Source of the DNA: Azospirillum tabaci
GTDB lineage: Bacteria; Pseudomonadota; Alphaproteobacteria; Azospirillales; Azospirillaceae
Direction of reading: 5' to 3'
NCBI RefSeq assembly: GCF_014596085.1
Contig: NZ_JACCJY010000025.1
Location: 1-64,000, forward strand
Length of the DNA stretch: 64,000 bases
Positions 16,809-25,995 of this stretch are shown piece after piece. Both the position numbers and the translations under genes were made by a program. The notes below the pieces were generated by a model. That model was not told where the DNA came from and did no database searches. It was given only the letters and a program-made list of their open reading frames with translations. The stretch's first letter is position 1; each line of letters starts with the position of its first letter.

Positions 16809-17483
16809 TCAATGCAGGGTCGGCGCGTTCGGCCCGGTGGGCCGCAGCCGCGTGCGGGCCGAGGACAGGCAGAAGGCGTGCCAGTAGAGCGCGATCAGGG
16901 CGCCCGGCAGGCTGTCCAGCTCATGGCCCGGCAGGGCGGTGATGCCCGCCGCGTGGGCCATGGCGGCGTTGGCGGCGTTGACGCTGTGCTGCGCCGCCGG
17001 ACCGATCAGCGCCAGCGTCTCCGCCAGCGCGCGGGCGTCCAGGCGCAAGGTTGCCGGGGCGACGGTCACCTGGGCGGTCCCGTCGCGCAGGCGCCCGATG
17101 GCGATGTAGGCCTCCAGAAGGTCCGTCCGGTCCTCCGGGCGAATCACCGCGGCGATCACGCGGTTGCCGGTCAGCGGGCCGGTGCCGTCGAACTCGAACA
17201 CCACGGCGCGTTCGTCCTGCCGGGCCTCGGCCAGGGCGGCGGCGCGCTCCCCGGCGGAGACTCCGGCCAGCCGCATCGCCTCCTCGAACATCTCGGGCCG
17301 CCCACCGCCCTCGGCGTGGACAACCAATGGCGCATCCATTGTCGCGGCGATGGCGAGACGGCGGGCCATGATGTTCACCGCCTCCTCCGACGCATCGTCC
17401 GGCATGGTGTCCTGCAGCAGTTCCGCGCCCTTGCGCAGCATCACCTCGGCGAAGCTGATGTCCGGGGCGGTGTCTGGGGTCAT
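16809..17483 (-). CDS. conserved-looking protein of unknown function
   Basis: A 224-residue soluble protein with no signal peptide or membrane segment. I recognise no family. It is rich in Ala and acidic residues, with a clean coding pattern. The ATG at 17483 has GGAG nine bases upstream; a second ATG at 17555 would touch the cydB stop. It lies 71 bp after cydB and 17 bp before pseG, so it is probably co-transcribed with them. Confidence 0.65.
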   Translation of the reverse strand: MTPDTAPDISFAEVMLRKGAELLQDTMPDDASEEAVNIMARRLAIAATMDAPLVVHAEGGGRPEMFEEAMRLAGVSAGERAAALAEARQDERAVVFEFDGTGPLTGNRVIAAVIRPEDRTDLLEAYIAIGRLRDGTAQVTVAPATLRLDARALAETLALIGPAAQHSVNAANAAMAHAAGITALPGHELDSLPGALIALYWHAFCLSSARTRLRPTGPNAPTLH

Positions 17484-17554
17484 GGCGCGGTCTCCGTCGA
17501 AAGGGGTCGGCTGTTGTACGCCAGCGTTGGGCGGGTTCTCAATGATCGCCGCCA

Positions 17555-18562
17555 TCAATGATAACCGATCGCGCCCGTCACCTTCCCGCGGAAAACCCAG
17601 TAGCTGTAGGCGGTGTAGATCAGGATTGTCGGAATCAGGAAAGCCATGCCGATCAGCAGGAAGACCTGGGTTTCCGGCGGGGCGGCCGCCTGCCACACGG
17701 TGATCCCCGGCGGTATCAGCACCGGCCACAGGCTGATCGCCAGCCCCAGATAGGACAGGGCGAACAGCCCCATGGCGAAGGCGAAGGGCAGCACCTCCCG
17801 CCCCTCGTCCAGCGCCCGCCACAGGCCGAAGGCGAGGAAGCCGACCATCAGCGGCACCGGCGACAGCAGCAGGATGTTGGGAACCGAGAACCAGCGCGCG
17901 GCGATGGAAGCGTCCAGGAAGGGCGTCCACAGGCTGACCGCCGCGACCAGAACCAGCACCACGATGAGGAGCCGTCGCGCCACACGGAAGCACCAGTCCT
18001 GCAGGATGCCGATGGTCCGCCAGATCAGCCACGTGCTTCCCAGCAGCGCGTAGCCGGCGATCAGCGCCACGCCGCAGAACAGGCTGAAGGGGGTCAGCCA
18101 GTCCAGCATGGTCCCGGCGAAGTTGCGTCCCTCCACCTCGATCCCTTGGATGAAGGAACCGAGAACCACCCCTTGCGCGAAGGTGGCGAGCAGCGAACCC
18201 AGGAAGAAGGCCTTGTTCCACAAATGGCGGCTGCTCCGCGCCTTGAAGCGGAATTCGAAGGCGACGCCGCGGAAGATCAGCGCGATCAGCATCACCAGCA
18301 GCGGCAGATACATCGCCGGCAGAACGACGGCGTAGGCGATGGGGAAGGCCGCGAACAGCCCCGCCCCGCCGAGGATCAGCCACGTCTCGTTGAAGTCCCA
18401 GACCGGCGCCACGGAGTTCATCATGACGTCCCGCGCCTCCTCGCTGGGGGCGAAGGGGTAGAGGATGCCGATGCCGAGGTCGAAGCCGTCCATCAGCACA
18501 TACATGAAGACGGCGAAACCGACGATGGCGACCCAGGCGAGGGTCAGCAGGCTGCCTTCCAT
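17555..18562 (-). CDS. cydB: cytochrome bd oxidase subunit II
   Basis: 335-residue membrane subunit with about eight predicted helices. The N-terminus has FMYVLMDGFDLGIGILYPF, with the conserved Asp/Gly run, then FNETWLI and FRGVAFEFRFK. Together with CydA it forms the quinol oxidase that reduces oxygen at low tension without pumping protons. The ATG at 18562 lies 5 bp after the cydA stop and has GGAG upstream. Confidence 0.95.
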   Translation of the reverse strand: MEGSLLTLAWVAIVGFAVFMYVLMDGFDLGIGILYPFAPSEEARDVMMNSVAPVWDFNETWLILGGAGLFAAFPIAYAVVLPAMYLPLLVMLIALIFRGVAFEFRFKARSSRHLWNKAFFLGSLLATFAQGVVLGSFIQGIEVEGRNFAGTMLDWLTPFSLFCGVALIAGYALLGSTWLIWRTIGILQDWCFRVARRLLIVVLVLVAAVSLWTPFLDASIAARWFSVPNILLLSPVPLMVGFLAFGLWRALDEGREVLPFAFAMGLFALSYLGLAISLWPVLIPPGITVWQAAAPPETQVFLLIGMAFLIPTILIYTAYSYWVFRGKVTGAIGYH

Positions 18563-18567
18563 GGACG

Positions 18568-19977
18568 TCACTCCGCGGGTTCGATGGATTCGCCGGGCAC
18601 CGACAGGGGCCGCTTCGGCTGGTGGCCCTGCGCCACCGCCGGAATCTCCAGATCCTCGTCGTTCAACCGCGACGGTCCGATGGTCAGCAGCCGGAACAGG
18701 TAATAGGTCCCGGCCCCATAGATGATGGCGTAGACCATCATGAACACGATCAGCGAGGTCAGCACCGCCCCGCCGGTCAAGGCTGGGGTCACAGCGTCCG
18801 CCGTGCGGATCATGCCGTAGACCACCCAGGGCTGGCGCCCGATCTCGGTGGTGAACCAGCCGGCCAGGATGGCGATGAAGCCCAGCGGCATGCAGCCGAC
18901 CAGCAGCTTGTGAAACCAGTGCGGGCTGTAGAGCTTCCCGCGCACGCGCTGCACCAGATGGATCAGCGCCACCGTCAGCATGATCATGCCGATCGCCACC
19001 ATGATGCGGAAGGTCCAGAACAGGATCTCCGGGTTGGGCCGGTCCTCCACCGGAAAATTCTTCAGGCCGGGGACCACCCCGTCCCACTCGTGGGTCAGAA
19101 TCAGGCTGGAGAGGGCGGGAATGGCGATTTCCGCGTGGTTGGCCTCCGCCTCGTTGTCGGGGATGGCGAACAGGATCAGCGGCGCCCGCGCCCCGCCCTC
19201 CCAATGGCCCTCCATCGCGGCGATCTTGGCCGGCTGGTGTTCCAGCGTGTTCAGCCCGTGCAGATCGCCGAGGAAGATTTGCAAGGGTGCCAGGATGGTG
19301 ATGAGCGCCAGCGACATGCTGAGCCCGACCCGCGCGTGCTCAAGGAAGCGGTTGCGCAGCAGGTAATAGGCGCTGATGCCGGCCACCACGAATCCGGTGG
19401 TCAGGAACATCGCCGTCAGCATGTGGGCCAGACGGTAGGGAAAGGACGGGTTGAACACCACCGCCCACCAGTCGGTGACGAAGAACCGCCCGTCGCGCAG
19501 TTCCGCCCCCGCCGGGGTGTGCATCCAGCTGTTCGCCGACAGAATCCAGAAGGAGGACAGCACCGTCCCGGTGGCCACCAGCACGGCCGCCATGAAATGG
19601 ATGCCCCGCGGCACGCGGTCCCGCCCGAACAGCAGGATGCCGAGGAAGGCGGCCTCCAGGAAGAAGGCGGTCACCACCTCGTACTGGATCAGCGGACCCA
19701 GCACATTGCCGACGATGTCGGACCAGCGGCTCCAGTTCGTGCCGAACTGGTAGGTCATCACAATCCCGGACACCACGCCCATGCCGAAGGAGATGGCGAA
19801 GATCCGCGTCCAGAATTCCGACAGGCTGCGGTACAGGGCCTTGCCGGTGATCAGCCACCGCGCCTCCAGAACCGCGATCCAGCAGGCCAGCCCTACCGTA
19901 AAAGAGGGGAAAAGAATGTGAAAAGAAATCACGAAAGCGAACTGGATTCGCGACAGAAGCAGCGGATCGAGCTCCAT
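18568..19977 (-). CDS. cydA: cytochrome bd oxidase subunit I (cyanide-insensitive-like)
   Basis: 469-residue heme-bearing subunit. Visible ligands and proton-path residues: His20 (SFHILFPSF), Glu100 and Glu108 (QYEVVTAFFLEA), and His185 (RLAHMLTAMF). EIGRQPW follows in the late helix region. It is shorter than E. coli CydA (522), consistent with the short quinol loop of CioA-type, cyanide-insensitive enzymes. No cydX-like micro-gene was found after cydB, as is common for the CioAB type. Confidence 0.93.
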   Translation of the reverse strand: MELDPLLLSRIQFAFVISFHILFPSFTVGLACWIAVLEARWLITGKALYRSLSEFWTRIFAISFGMGVVSGIVMTYQFGTNWSRWSDIVGNVLGPLIQYEVVTAFFLEAAFLGILLFGRDRVPRGIHFMAAVLVATGTVLSSFWILSANSWMHTPAGAELRDGRFFVTDWWAVVFNPSFPYRLAHMLTAMFLTTGFVVAGISAYYLLRNRFLEHARVGLSMSLALITILAPLQIFLGDLHGLNTLEHQPAKIAAMEGHWEGGARAPLILFAIPDNEAEANHAEIAIPALSSLILTHEWDGVVPGLKNFPVEDRPNPEILFWTFRIMVAIGMIMLTVALIHLVQRVRGKLYSPHWFHKLLVGCMPLGFIAILAGWFTTEIGRQPWVVYGMIRTADAVTPALTGGAVLTSLIVFMMVYAIIYGAGTYYLFRLLTIGPSRLNDEDLEIPAVAQGHQPKRPLSVPGESIEPAE

Positions 19978-20276
19978 GGCCGCGGTCCTCCGTTGACGGT
20001 CACAGGGCCGATTCCAGCCGGCCCGACCGACCCCAAACGCGGCCTGTCTCAGGGAGTTCCCGTTTTCCGGTTGCGGATACTTTCTTTCCCCCCACCCCTT
20101 GAACCGCGCCTGCGATCTCTTATTTCTAAGCTCTTGCCGACATCCACACAGTCACGGCCGGCCCTGGGCCACAGCCGATCCCACCCCGCTCCGATGGCCC
20201 CGCCGGCCAGCCGGGCCGGGGGCCATCGGTCCATTGCAGGGTGTTTCCCGAGGATGCCGGAATCAGGAGAAGCTCT

Positions 20277-21176
20277 TTGACGGAACTGGCAGTTTCTGGC
20301 GAACCCCTCACCCTCTTTCTAAAAGAAACCCGCAAGTACGACTACCTCACCCCTGAGCAGGAACGCGACCTCGCCATCCGCTGGCGGGAGCGGCAGGACC
20401 GCCGCGCCCTCGACAAGCTGATCGGCAGCCACCTCCGGCTCGTTTTCAAAATGGCCCGCGGCTATCAGGGCTACGGCCTGCCCCTGTCCGACCTGATCGC
20501 CGAGGGCAATGTCGGCGTCATGCAGGCGGCCCAGAAGTTCGACCCCGACAAGGGGTTCCGTTTCGCCACCTACGCCTCCTGGTGGATCAGGGCGGCGATC
20601 CAGGAATATGTGCTGCACAACTGGTCGCTGGTGAAGATCGGCACCACGGCGGCCCAGAAGAAGCTGTTCTTCAGCCTGCGCCGCTTGAAGGCGCAGTTGC
20701 AGGACGCCGAGAACGGCACCTTCGGCGGCGACCTGTCTCCGGAAGCGGTGGAGAGCATCGCGACGGAGCTGGACGTCTCCAAGGCCGACGTGATCGAGAT
20801 GAACCGCCGGCTGGGCACCGACCGCTCGCTGAACGCCACCCTGGCCGAGGATGGCGACAGCGAATGGCTGGACCTTCTGGCGGACGAGAGCCCCGACCAG
20901 GAAGCGATCCTGGCCGGTGCGCAGGAGCGCAAGCGTCGCCAACAGTTCCTCAAGCTGGGGCTGGGCGTTCTGGACGACCGCGAGCGGCAGATCCTGGTGG
21001 CCCGCCGCCTGCGCGACGAGCCGCTGACGCTGGAGGAGCTGAGCCAGCACTTCCACGTCTCGCGCGAGCGCGTGCGCCAGCTCGAGGTGCGCGCCTTCGA
21101 GAAGGTCCAGAAGGCGGTGATGGCCCAGGCCCGGCAGGTTCCGGGCAGCACGGGCAAGGCGCTGCTGCCGGTGTGA
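20277..21176 (+). CDS. rpoH: heat-shock sigma factor RpoH
   Basis: A sigma-70-family factor of about 299 residues. Region 2 holds HLRLVFKMARGYQGYG, LIAEGNVGVMQA and FRFATYASWWIRAAIQEYVL. The RpoH box follows as QKKLFFSLRR, and region 4 ends with a helix-turn-helix (LEELSQHFHVSRERVRQLE). The start is called at TTG 20277, because AGGAGA lies seven bases before it and the usual RpoH N-terminus begins here. A GTG at 20241 is in frame but has no ribosome site. Alphaproteobacteria often have several rpoH genes. Confidence 0.92.
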   Translation: MTELAVSGEPLTLFLKETRKYDYLTPEQERDLAIRWRERQDRRALDKLIGSHLRLVFKMARGYQGYGLPLSDLIAEGNVGVMQAAQKFDPDKGFRFATYASWWIRAAIQEYVLHNWSLVKIGTTAAQKKLFFSLRRLKAQLQDAENGTFGGDLSPEAVESIATELDVSKADVIEMNRRLGTDRSLNATLAEDGDSEWLDLLADESPDQEAILAGAQERKRRQQFLKLGLGVLDDRERQILVARRLRDEPLTLEELSQHFHVSRERVRQLEVRAFEKVQKAVMAQARQVPGSTGKALLPV

Positions 21177-21182
21177 GGAAAG

Positions 21183-21389
21183 CCCTCTCCCGTCCCGGGA
21201 GAGGGTGGCGCCGGAGGCGCCTCTCACGCTGGCTGAAAGCCAGCGCTGACGGCGACAGGCGGATGCCTCCGGCATCCGCTGAGAGCCGGGTGAGGGTCGC
21301 GCAAAGATCAAGCGCTGGCCCATTGCAGGCACCCTCACCCTTCCCACGCTGATGCGTGGGCCCCTTCCCTCTCCCGGGGCGGGAGAGGG
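21183..21389. repeat. long palindromic repeat element after rpoH
   Basis: The two ends are inverted copies of CCCTCTCCCG...CGGGAGAGGG, each followed inward by GGTGAGGGT or its complement. The middle contains further small hairpins (GCTGGC...GCCAGC; CGGATGCC...GGCATCCG). Related elements occur at 26563 and 49557. It begins six bases after the rpoH stop. Confidence 0.8.
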
Positions 21390-21396
21390 TATTTCA

Positions 21397-22158
21397 TCAA
21401 GGCGTGACGAAGCGCGGCGGTTCCGGCAGCACGGAGGACCGCCGCCGCACGCCGCGCAACGCGTGCTCCACCGCCGCGATCTGCTCCTCCACTGAGATCA
21501 GGATCTGCGAGGTAACCTCCAGCGCCCGATCCTCGTAGACCCAGCCCTCCGGATGCCGATCGCTCCAGGCGGCGACCGTCCGGTCGCGCTCGTGCAGCAG
21601 GCTGAGGATCTGCGGCCGGAACAGCCGCACCATCGCGGTGATCCAGCGGTTCGCCGGCCAGGACGGCCGAGCGTGGTCCACGGTGAAGCTGTCGAGCATG
21701 CGGATCACGTCGTCGGCCGCGTACCACGTCTCCCCCGTCACCCAACGGTTCGTCGTGAACAGGCGCACCGGCTGCCCCGCCACGTCCATGGCGATCCCCA
21801 CCAGATGGGACAGCGCGTCGTTGGGGTTGTCCGGCTCCTCGTAATCCTTCAGCGGCACCGGCTCCATGCCCGGCGGCATGCCCAGCGGGCGCAGGAAGGT
21901 GTGGAAGTGCCCGTGCTCGCCGTCGGGCCGCTCGTCCTCGGGGTGGCAGTGGTAATAGTACTGGGCATGGTATTCGGCATCGTAGACGTCGCCCGGCGGG
22001 TAGTGCCGCCATTCGTAGAGCGTGCCGTGCCCGCGCAGAAGCTCCCCCACCACCGTGTCGCCGGTCTTGGCGAGCACGCGCTGGCACAGCCGGACCTCCC
22101 GCGCGGCCTCCGACATCGCCTGCAACTCGTCGCGCGAAAGCTCAGAAAGCTCCATCAT
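21397..22158 (-). CDS. uncharacterised soluble protein
   Basis: 253 residues, no signal peptide or membrane span. I do not recognise the family. Features: an acidic start (MMELSELSRDELQAM), a His/Tyr-rich patch (DAEYHAQYYYHCHPEDER) followed by GEHGHFHTF, which could bind a metal, and WYAADDVIRMLDSF. The ATG at 22158 is followed directly by a second ATG. It stands alone between the rpoH repeat and the Mla operon. Confidence 0.65.
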   Translation of the reverse strand: MMELSELSRDELQAMSEAAREVRLCQRVLAKTGDTVVGELLRGHGTLYEWRHYPPGDVYDAEYHAQYYYHCHPEDERPDGEHGHFHTFLRPLGMPPGMEPVPLKDYEEPDNPNDALSHLVGIAMDVAGQPVRLFTTNRWVTGETWYAADDVIRMLDSFTVDHARPSWPANRWITAMVRLFRPQILSLLHERDRTVAAWSDRHPEGWVYEDRALEVTSQILISVEEQIAAVEHALRGVRRRSSVLPEPPRFVTP

Positions 22159-22239
22159 CGGATGCTCTGTCCCGTCAGCCCCTGCCCTTCCTTGATCCCT
22201 ATTACGTATGAGGCTTTGTACGCATAGCAAGCGCTTTCC

Positions 22240-22905
22240 TTAACGGGAAAGCGCCGAACCGACACGGCCGGAGTCCGTACGGAACACCGCCTCGCCCCGC
22301 CGCAGGGTCCAGTCCACCAGCGCGCCTTGCACCTGACCCAGCGCCGTGTTGAAGGCGGCGATCACGTCGGTGAAATCCGGCCCGCGCACCGGCACCACGG
22401 CGTCGAAGGTCTCGCCCGCCTCGATGGCCCGGTTGGGCATGGCGACCAGCTTGGCCGACAGCCGCACCCGCACCCGGCCCGGCGCCACGGCGCTGGCGTC
22501 ACCGAATTCCGCCTGGAAATCACGCAGTTCCGTCTTCAACACGAAGTCGGAGCGCAGCCCCGCGGAATCCCGCCCGACCGAGACGATCCGCCGGCTGTCC
22601 TCGAAGGACTGGACGATCAGCCCCTGCACCATGTTCGGCGCCCGGTCGGCCCAGGACACCCCGGCGAAGTAATCGAGCGCGGTGGCGGAGCGGGTGACCG
22701 CGATGCGCGGCGTATCGATCCCGGCGCTGGCCGCCGGAGGCTCCACCAGCAATTGCCACCTTACCGGCGGCAACAGGGACTCCGCCACCTTTCCCGGCGT
22801 CAGCGTGTAGAGGCTGGGCGCGGTGGGGTTCAACGCCGCGCAGCCGGTCATCAGGCCGACCGCCAGCAGCGCCGCTCCCACTCCTTTCATCAAACGGCTC
22901 GTCAT
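22240..22905 (-). CDS. ABC-type transport auxiliary lipoprotein (Mla/Pqi operon)
   Basis: A 221-residue lipoprotein: Lys-containing signal and lipobox LMTGC with the acylated Cys at residue 22, followed by a PqiC/ABC_trans_aux-like domain (YTLTPGK, LDYFAGVSWADRAPNMVQ, LRDFQAEFG). It should sit in the outer or inner membrane and help the MCE complex carry lipids. The ATG overlaps the stop of the MCE gene by four bases. It is last of a four-gene operon. Confidence 0.85.
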   Translation of the reverse strand: MTSRLMKGVGAALLAVGLMTGCAALNPTAPSLYTLTPGKVAESLLPPVRWQLLVEPPAASAGIDTPRIAVTRSATALDYFAGVSWADRAPNMVQGLIVQSFEDSRRIVSVGRDSAGLRSDFVLKTELRDFQAEFGDASAVAPGRVRVRLSAKLVAMPNRAIEAGETFDAVVPVRGPDFTDVIAAFNTALGQVQGALVDWTLRRGEAVFRTDSGRVGSALSR

Positions 22906-23861
22906 CGTCCACGCACCTCCACGCCCTGGCGGGTTCCGCCGAACAGGAAGTTCGACGGGTCGTTCTCGATCCGCGTCACGACCCGGGACAATTGCCCCGA
23001 CAGGTCGCGCAACTGCGAGATCAGCAAGGTCAGTTCATACAGCCCGCCGCCGGTGAAGTCGCGCAGCGCCCCGCGGTTCTCCCCGATCATGGCGTTGAGC
23101 TGGTTGGCGGTCTTGTTCAGCGATCCGGCCAACGTGTGCAGGTCGCCCGTCAGCGTCTTGGTGCCGCTCTCCACCGCGGCCAGCGTGCGCTGCGCCTGCT
23201 CCATCGTCTGGCCGAGCTGCGGACCGACCGTCTCGAAGCCCTGGAGCGTCCGGTTGGCCTGGGCGAGCGTGCCGTCCAGCCCCTGGCTGGCGCGGGCCAG
23301 CTCGCCGGTCAACGTGCGGGTGTTGGCCAGGATTTCCGCGATGGCCGCCTGGTTCTGCGGGGTCAGCAGGTCCGCCACCCGGTTGGTCAGGTCCAGCGCG
23401 CGGTTCAGAAGCTGCGGGGCGGCGTCGACGAACACCGTCAGCGACGACGGGCGCGACGGGATCACCGGGATGCCGCCGTCATGCGCCGTGCGCAGAAGCT
23501 CGCTCATCTCCGTGCCGCCGGAAATCTGCACATAGGCGCCGCCGGTGATGCCCTGCACTTCCAGCGAGGCGATGGAGTCGGTCTTGATCGGCGTGCCTTC
23601 CTGAACCTCGATCCGCACGCGCACGCGGCTGACGTCGTTGGGGTCCAGGCGGATGTCGGTCGCCGTGCCCACGGGAATGCCGCGGTAGCGCACCGGGCTG
23701 CCCTCCTGAAGGCCGGTCACCGAGCCGGTGAAGTAGATGTAATAGGGCTGGCGCGTCTCCTCCAACTGGATCTTGGCGACCCAGACCGTGAAGACGAAGA
23801 GGCCGGCGAGCAAGGCCAACACGAAGCTGCCCACGAGGATGTAGCTGGTGCGGGTTTCCAT
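22902..23861 (-). CDS. mlaD: MCE-domain lipid-binding protein (MlaD-like)
   Basis: 319 residues: one N-terminal membrane anchor (ILVGSFVLALLAGLFVFTVW), then an MCE domain (VTGLQEGSPVRYRGIPVG, VEVQGITGGAYVQISGG-like region), then a long helical tail predicted to form a coiled coil. It forms a periplasmic ring that moves phospholipids between the membranes, fed by the adjacent ATPase and permease. Order permease-ATPase-MCE-lipoprotein is typical for alphaproteobacterial Mla systems. Confidence 0.9.
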   Translation of the reverse strand: METRTSYILVGSFVLALLAGLFVFTVWVAKIQLEETRQPYYIYFTGSVTGLQEGSPVRYRGIPVGTATDIRLDPNDVSRVRVRIEVQEGTPIKTDSIASLEVQGITGGAYVQISGGTEMSELLRTAHDGGIPVIPSRPSSLTVFVDAAPQLLNRALDLTNRVADLLTPQNQAAIAEILANTRTLTGELARASQGLDGTLAQANRTLQGFETVGPQLGQTMEQAQRTLAAVESGTKTLTGDLHTLAGSLNKTANQLNAMIGENRGALRDFTGGGLYELTLLISQLRDLSGQLSRVVTRIENDPSNFLFGGTRQGVEVRGR

Positions 23862-23870
23862 GGCGTCCGG

Positions 23871-24665
23871 TCAGCTTTCTGCATGGCGCGCGGCGCGGCC
23901 GCGCGGTCCGTGGAAATAGTCGTGAATCCAGGGATGCGGGTCGCGGAGATGCTCCTCCAGCGTGCCCACGCGAATTTTCTTGTCGACCAGCACGGCGATG
24001 CGGTCGCAGATGGAGGTCAGGCTGTCCAGGTCGTGGGTGACCATGAAGACGGTCAGCCCCAGGCTGCGCTGCAGGTTGCGGATCAGCTGGTCGAAGGCGG
24101 CGGCACCGATGGGGTCCAGCCCGGCGGTCGGCTCGTCCAGGAACAGGATGTCGGGGTCGAGCGCCAGCGCGCGGGCCAGCCCGGCGCGCTTGATCATGCC
24201 GCCCGACAGCTCCGACGGGAACTTCGCCCCGGCGTTGGGCGGCAGGCCGGACATGGCGATCTTGACCCGCGCGATCTCCGCCGCCAGCGCTGCCGAGAGG
24301 TCGGTGTGCTCGCGCAGCGGCACCATGACGTTCTGCGCCACGGTCATGGAGCTGAACAGAGCGCCGTTCTGGAACAGCACGCCGGTGCGCGCCTGGAGCG
24401 CCACCCGCTCCGCCTCCGGAAGGTCGGCGGTGTCGCGGCCCAACAGCTCGATCCGGCCGTCCGCCGGGCGGATCAGGCCGAGGATCTCCTTCAGCAGGAC
24501 CGACTTGCCGGTGCCGGACCCGCCGACGACGCCCAGCACCTCGCCCCGCCGCACGTCGAGGTCAAGCCCGTCATGGACCACCTGCGGGCCGAAGCGCGTG
24601 ACCAGCCCGCGCACGCGGATCACCGCGTCCTGCGCATCCGGTTGTTTGTCGTCAAACGGCGCCAC
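23871..24665 (-). CDS. mlaF: ABC ATPase of the Mla-type lipid transporter
   Basis: 264 residues: Walker A GGSGTGKS, signature LSGGMIKRAG, Walker B LDPDILFLDEP and the H-loop MVTHDLDS. The Met in the signature is characteristic of MlaF-type ATPases. The start is a GTG at 24665, 6 bp after the permease stop. It drives lipid transfer through the permease and MCE ring. Confidence 0.92.
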   Translation of the reverse strand: MAPFDDKQPDAQDAVIRVRGLVTRFGPQVVHDGLDLDVRRGEVLGVVGGSGTGKSVLLKEILGLIRPADGRIELLGRDTADLPEAERVALQARTGVLFQNGALFSSMTVAQNVMVPLREHTDLSAALAAEIARVKIAMSGLPPNAGAKFPSELSGGMIKRAGLARALALDPDILFLDEPTAGLDPIGAAAFDQLIRNLQRSLGLTVFMVTHDLDSLTSICDRIAVLVDKKIRVGTLEEHLRDPHPWIHDYFHGPRGRAARHAES

Positions 24666-24671
24666 GGTCCC

Positions 24672-25808
24672 TCACAGCCGGAGGAAGGAGAACAGGACGG
24701 AGAACACCGCGTCCAGCACGATCACCAGGAAGATGGATTCCACCACCGACTTGGTGGTCAACGTGCCCACGCTCTCGGCGCTGCCGGAGACTTTCAGCCC
24801 CTCGTAGCAGCCGACCATGGCGATCACCAGCGCGAAGACCGGCGCCTTCACCAGTCCAACCAGGAAATGCGGCAGCGTGACGGCGCCGTGAAGCTGGCGG
24901 ATGAACTGCCCGAAGGTGATGTCCAGCGTCGCGTAGCTCATCACGGCGCCGCCGAACAGCCCCATGATGTCGGCGTAGAAGGCCAGCAGCGGCAGGGTGA
25001 TCATCAGGGCCAGCGCGCGCGGCACCACCAGAAGCTCCACCACGTCCAAGCCCAGCGTGCTGATGGCGTCCACCTCCTGGTTGACCTTCATGGTGCCGAT
25101 CTGCGCGGTGAAGGCGGAGCCGGAGCGCCCCGCCACGATGATCGCGGTCATCAGGATGCCGATCTCGCGCAGGATGGACACGCCCAACAGGTTGACCACG
25201 AACAGCTCCGCCCCGAAGCGGCGCAGCTGGTCCGCCCCCTGGAAGGCCAGCACCACGCCGATCAGGAAGGACAGCAGCCCGAGGATCGGCAGGGCGTTCA
25301 GCCCGGTCTGCTCGATGTGGAACATCACCGAGCGGAAGCGCAGCCGCCGCGGATTGACGATCAGCCGCCCGAAGGTGATCGCGATGAGGCCGAGGAAGGA
25401 CAGCAGGTCCCGCCCCTCGCGCAGCCCGTCGACGGCGGTGCGCCCGGTGCGCTCCAGCATATCGAGGATGGGGTGGTGCGTCTCCGCCCGCTCGACCGGC
25501 GGGGGGCCGACCTCGCGGACGGCGTCGAACAGGGCGGCGTGCTCGGGGCGGATGGCGGCCAGATCGACGCCGTGGCCCGCCGCCTTCAGCCGGTCGGACA
25601 GGGCGGACAGCAGATAGGCGCCCACCGTGTCCATGGCGTCCAGCCGCGACAGGTCGAGGCTGACCGCCCCGCCGCCGTCCAGCGCGAAGCGGTCGAGCGT
25701 GCCCGACAGGGACCCGGCGGCCTTCAAATCCCAATGGCCGAGAGCCGTCAGCAGCCATTCACCGTCGCCGGCGCGCGACGACTCCAACCACGCCCTTTCG
25801 CGCGCCAT
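24672..25808 (-). CDS. mlaE: MlaE-type permease with fused N-terminal STAS domain
   Basis: 378 residues. Residues 1 to about 110 form a STAS/MlaB-like domain (LSRLDAMDTVGAYLLSAL is the MlaB-type phosphate-loop region). From about 130 comes the MlaE permease with five to six helices and ILREIGILMTAIIVAGRSGSAFTAQIG split across the coupling helix. The fusion replaces the separate MlaB of E. coli. The start ATG at 25808 is preceded by AGGACGGGG; in-frame ATGs at 25829 and 25856 are alternatives. Confidence 0.88.
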   Translation of the reverse strand: MARERAWLESSRAGDGEWLLTALGHWDLKAAGSLSGTLDRFALDGGGAVSLDLSRLDAMDTVGAYLLSALSDRLKAAGHGVDLAAIRPEHAALFDAVREVGPPPVERAETHHPILDMLERTGRTAVDGLREGRDLLSFLGLIAITFGRLIVNPRRLRFRSVMFHIEQTGLNALPILGLLSFLIGVVLAFQGADQLRRFGAELFVVNLLGVSILREIGILMTAIIVAGRSGSAFTAQIGTMKVNQEVDAISTLGLDVVELLVVPRALALMITLPLLAFYADIMGLFGGAVMSYATLDITFGQFIRQLHGAVTLPHFLVGLVKAPVFALVIAMVGCYEGLKVSGSAESVGTLTTKSVVESIFLVIVLDAVFSVLFSFLRL

Positions 25809-25995
25809 GCCCCGTCCTGCCCTTCCCATCCGGTGCCGCCATGCGGCGATGCTCATGCTTGTGGAGAGGAACTTGGCCGCAAGCCCCCCCGATGGTCAAC
25901 CTCAAGCCGGGGAAAAACAGCCGCACAGCGGTGGTTTGCACGCGGAGGTCCGCCCCGATAGTATGACGCCGCCGTTGCACAGGAACCTTTTCACC

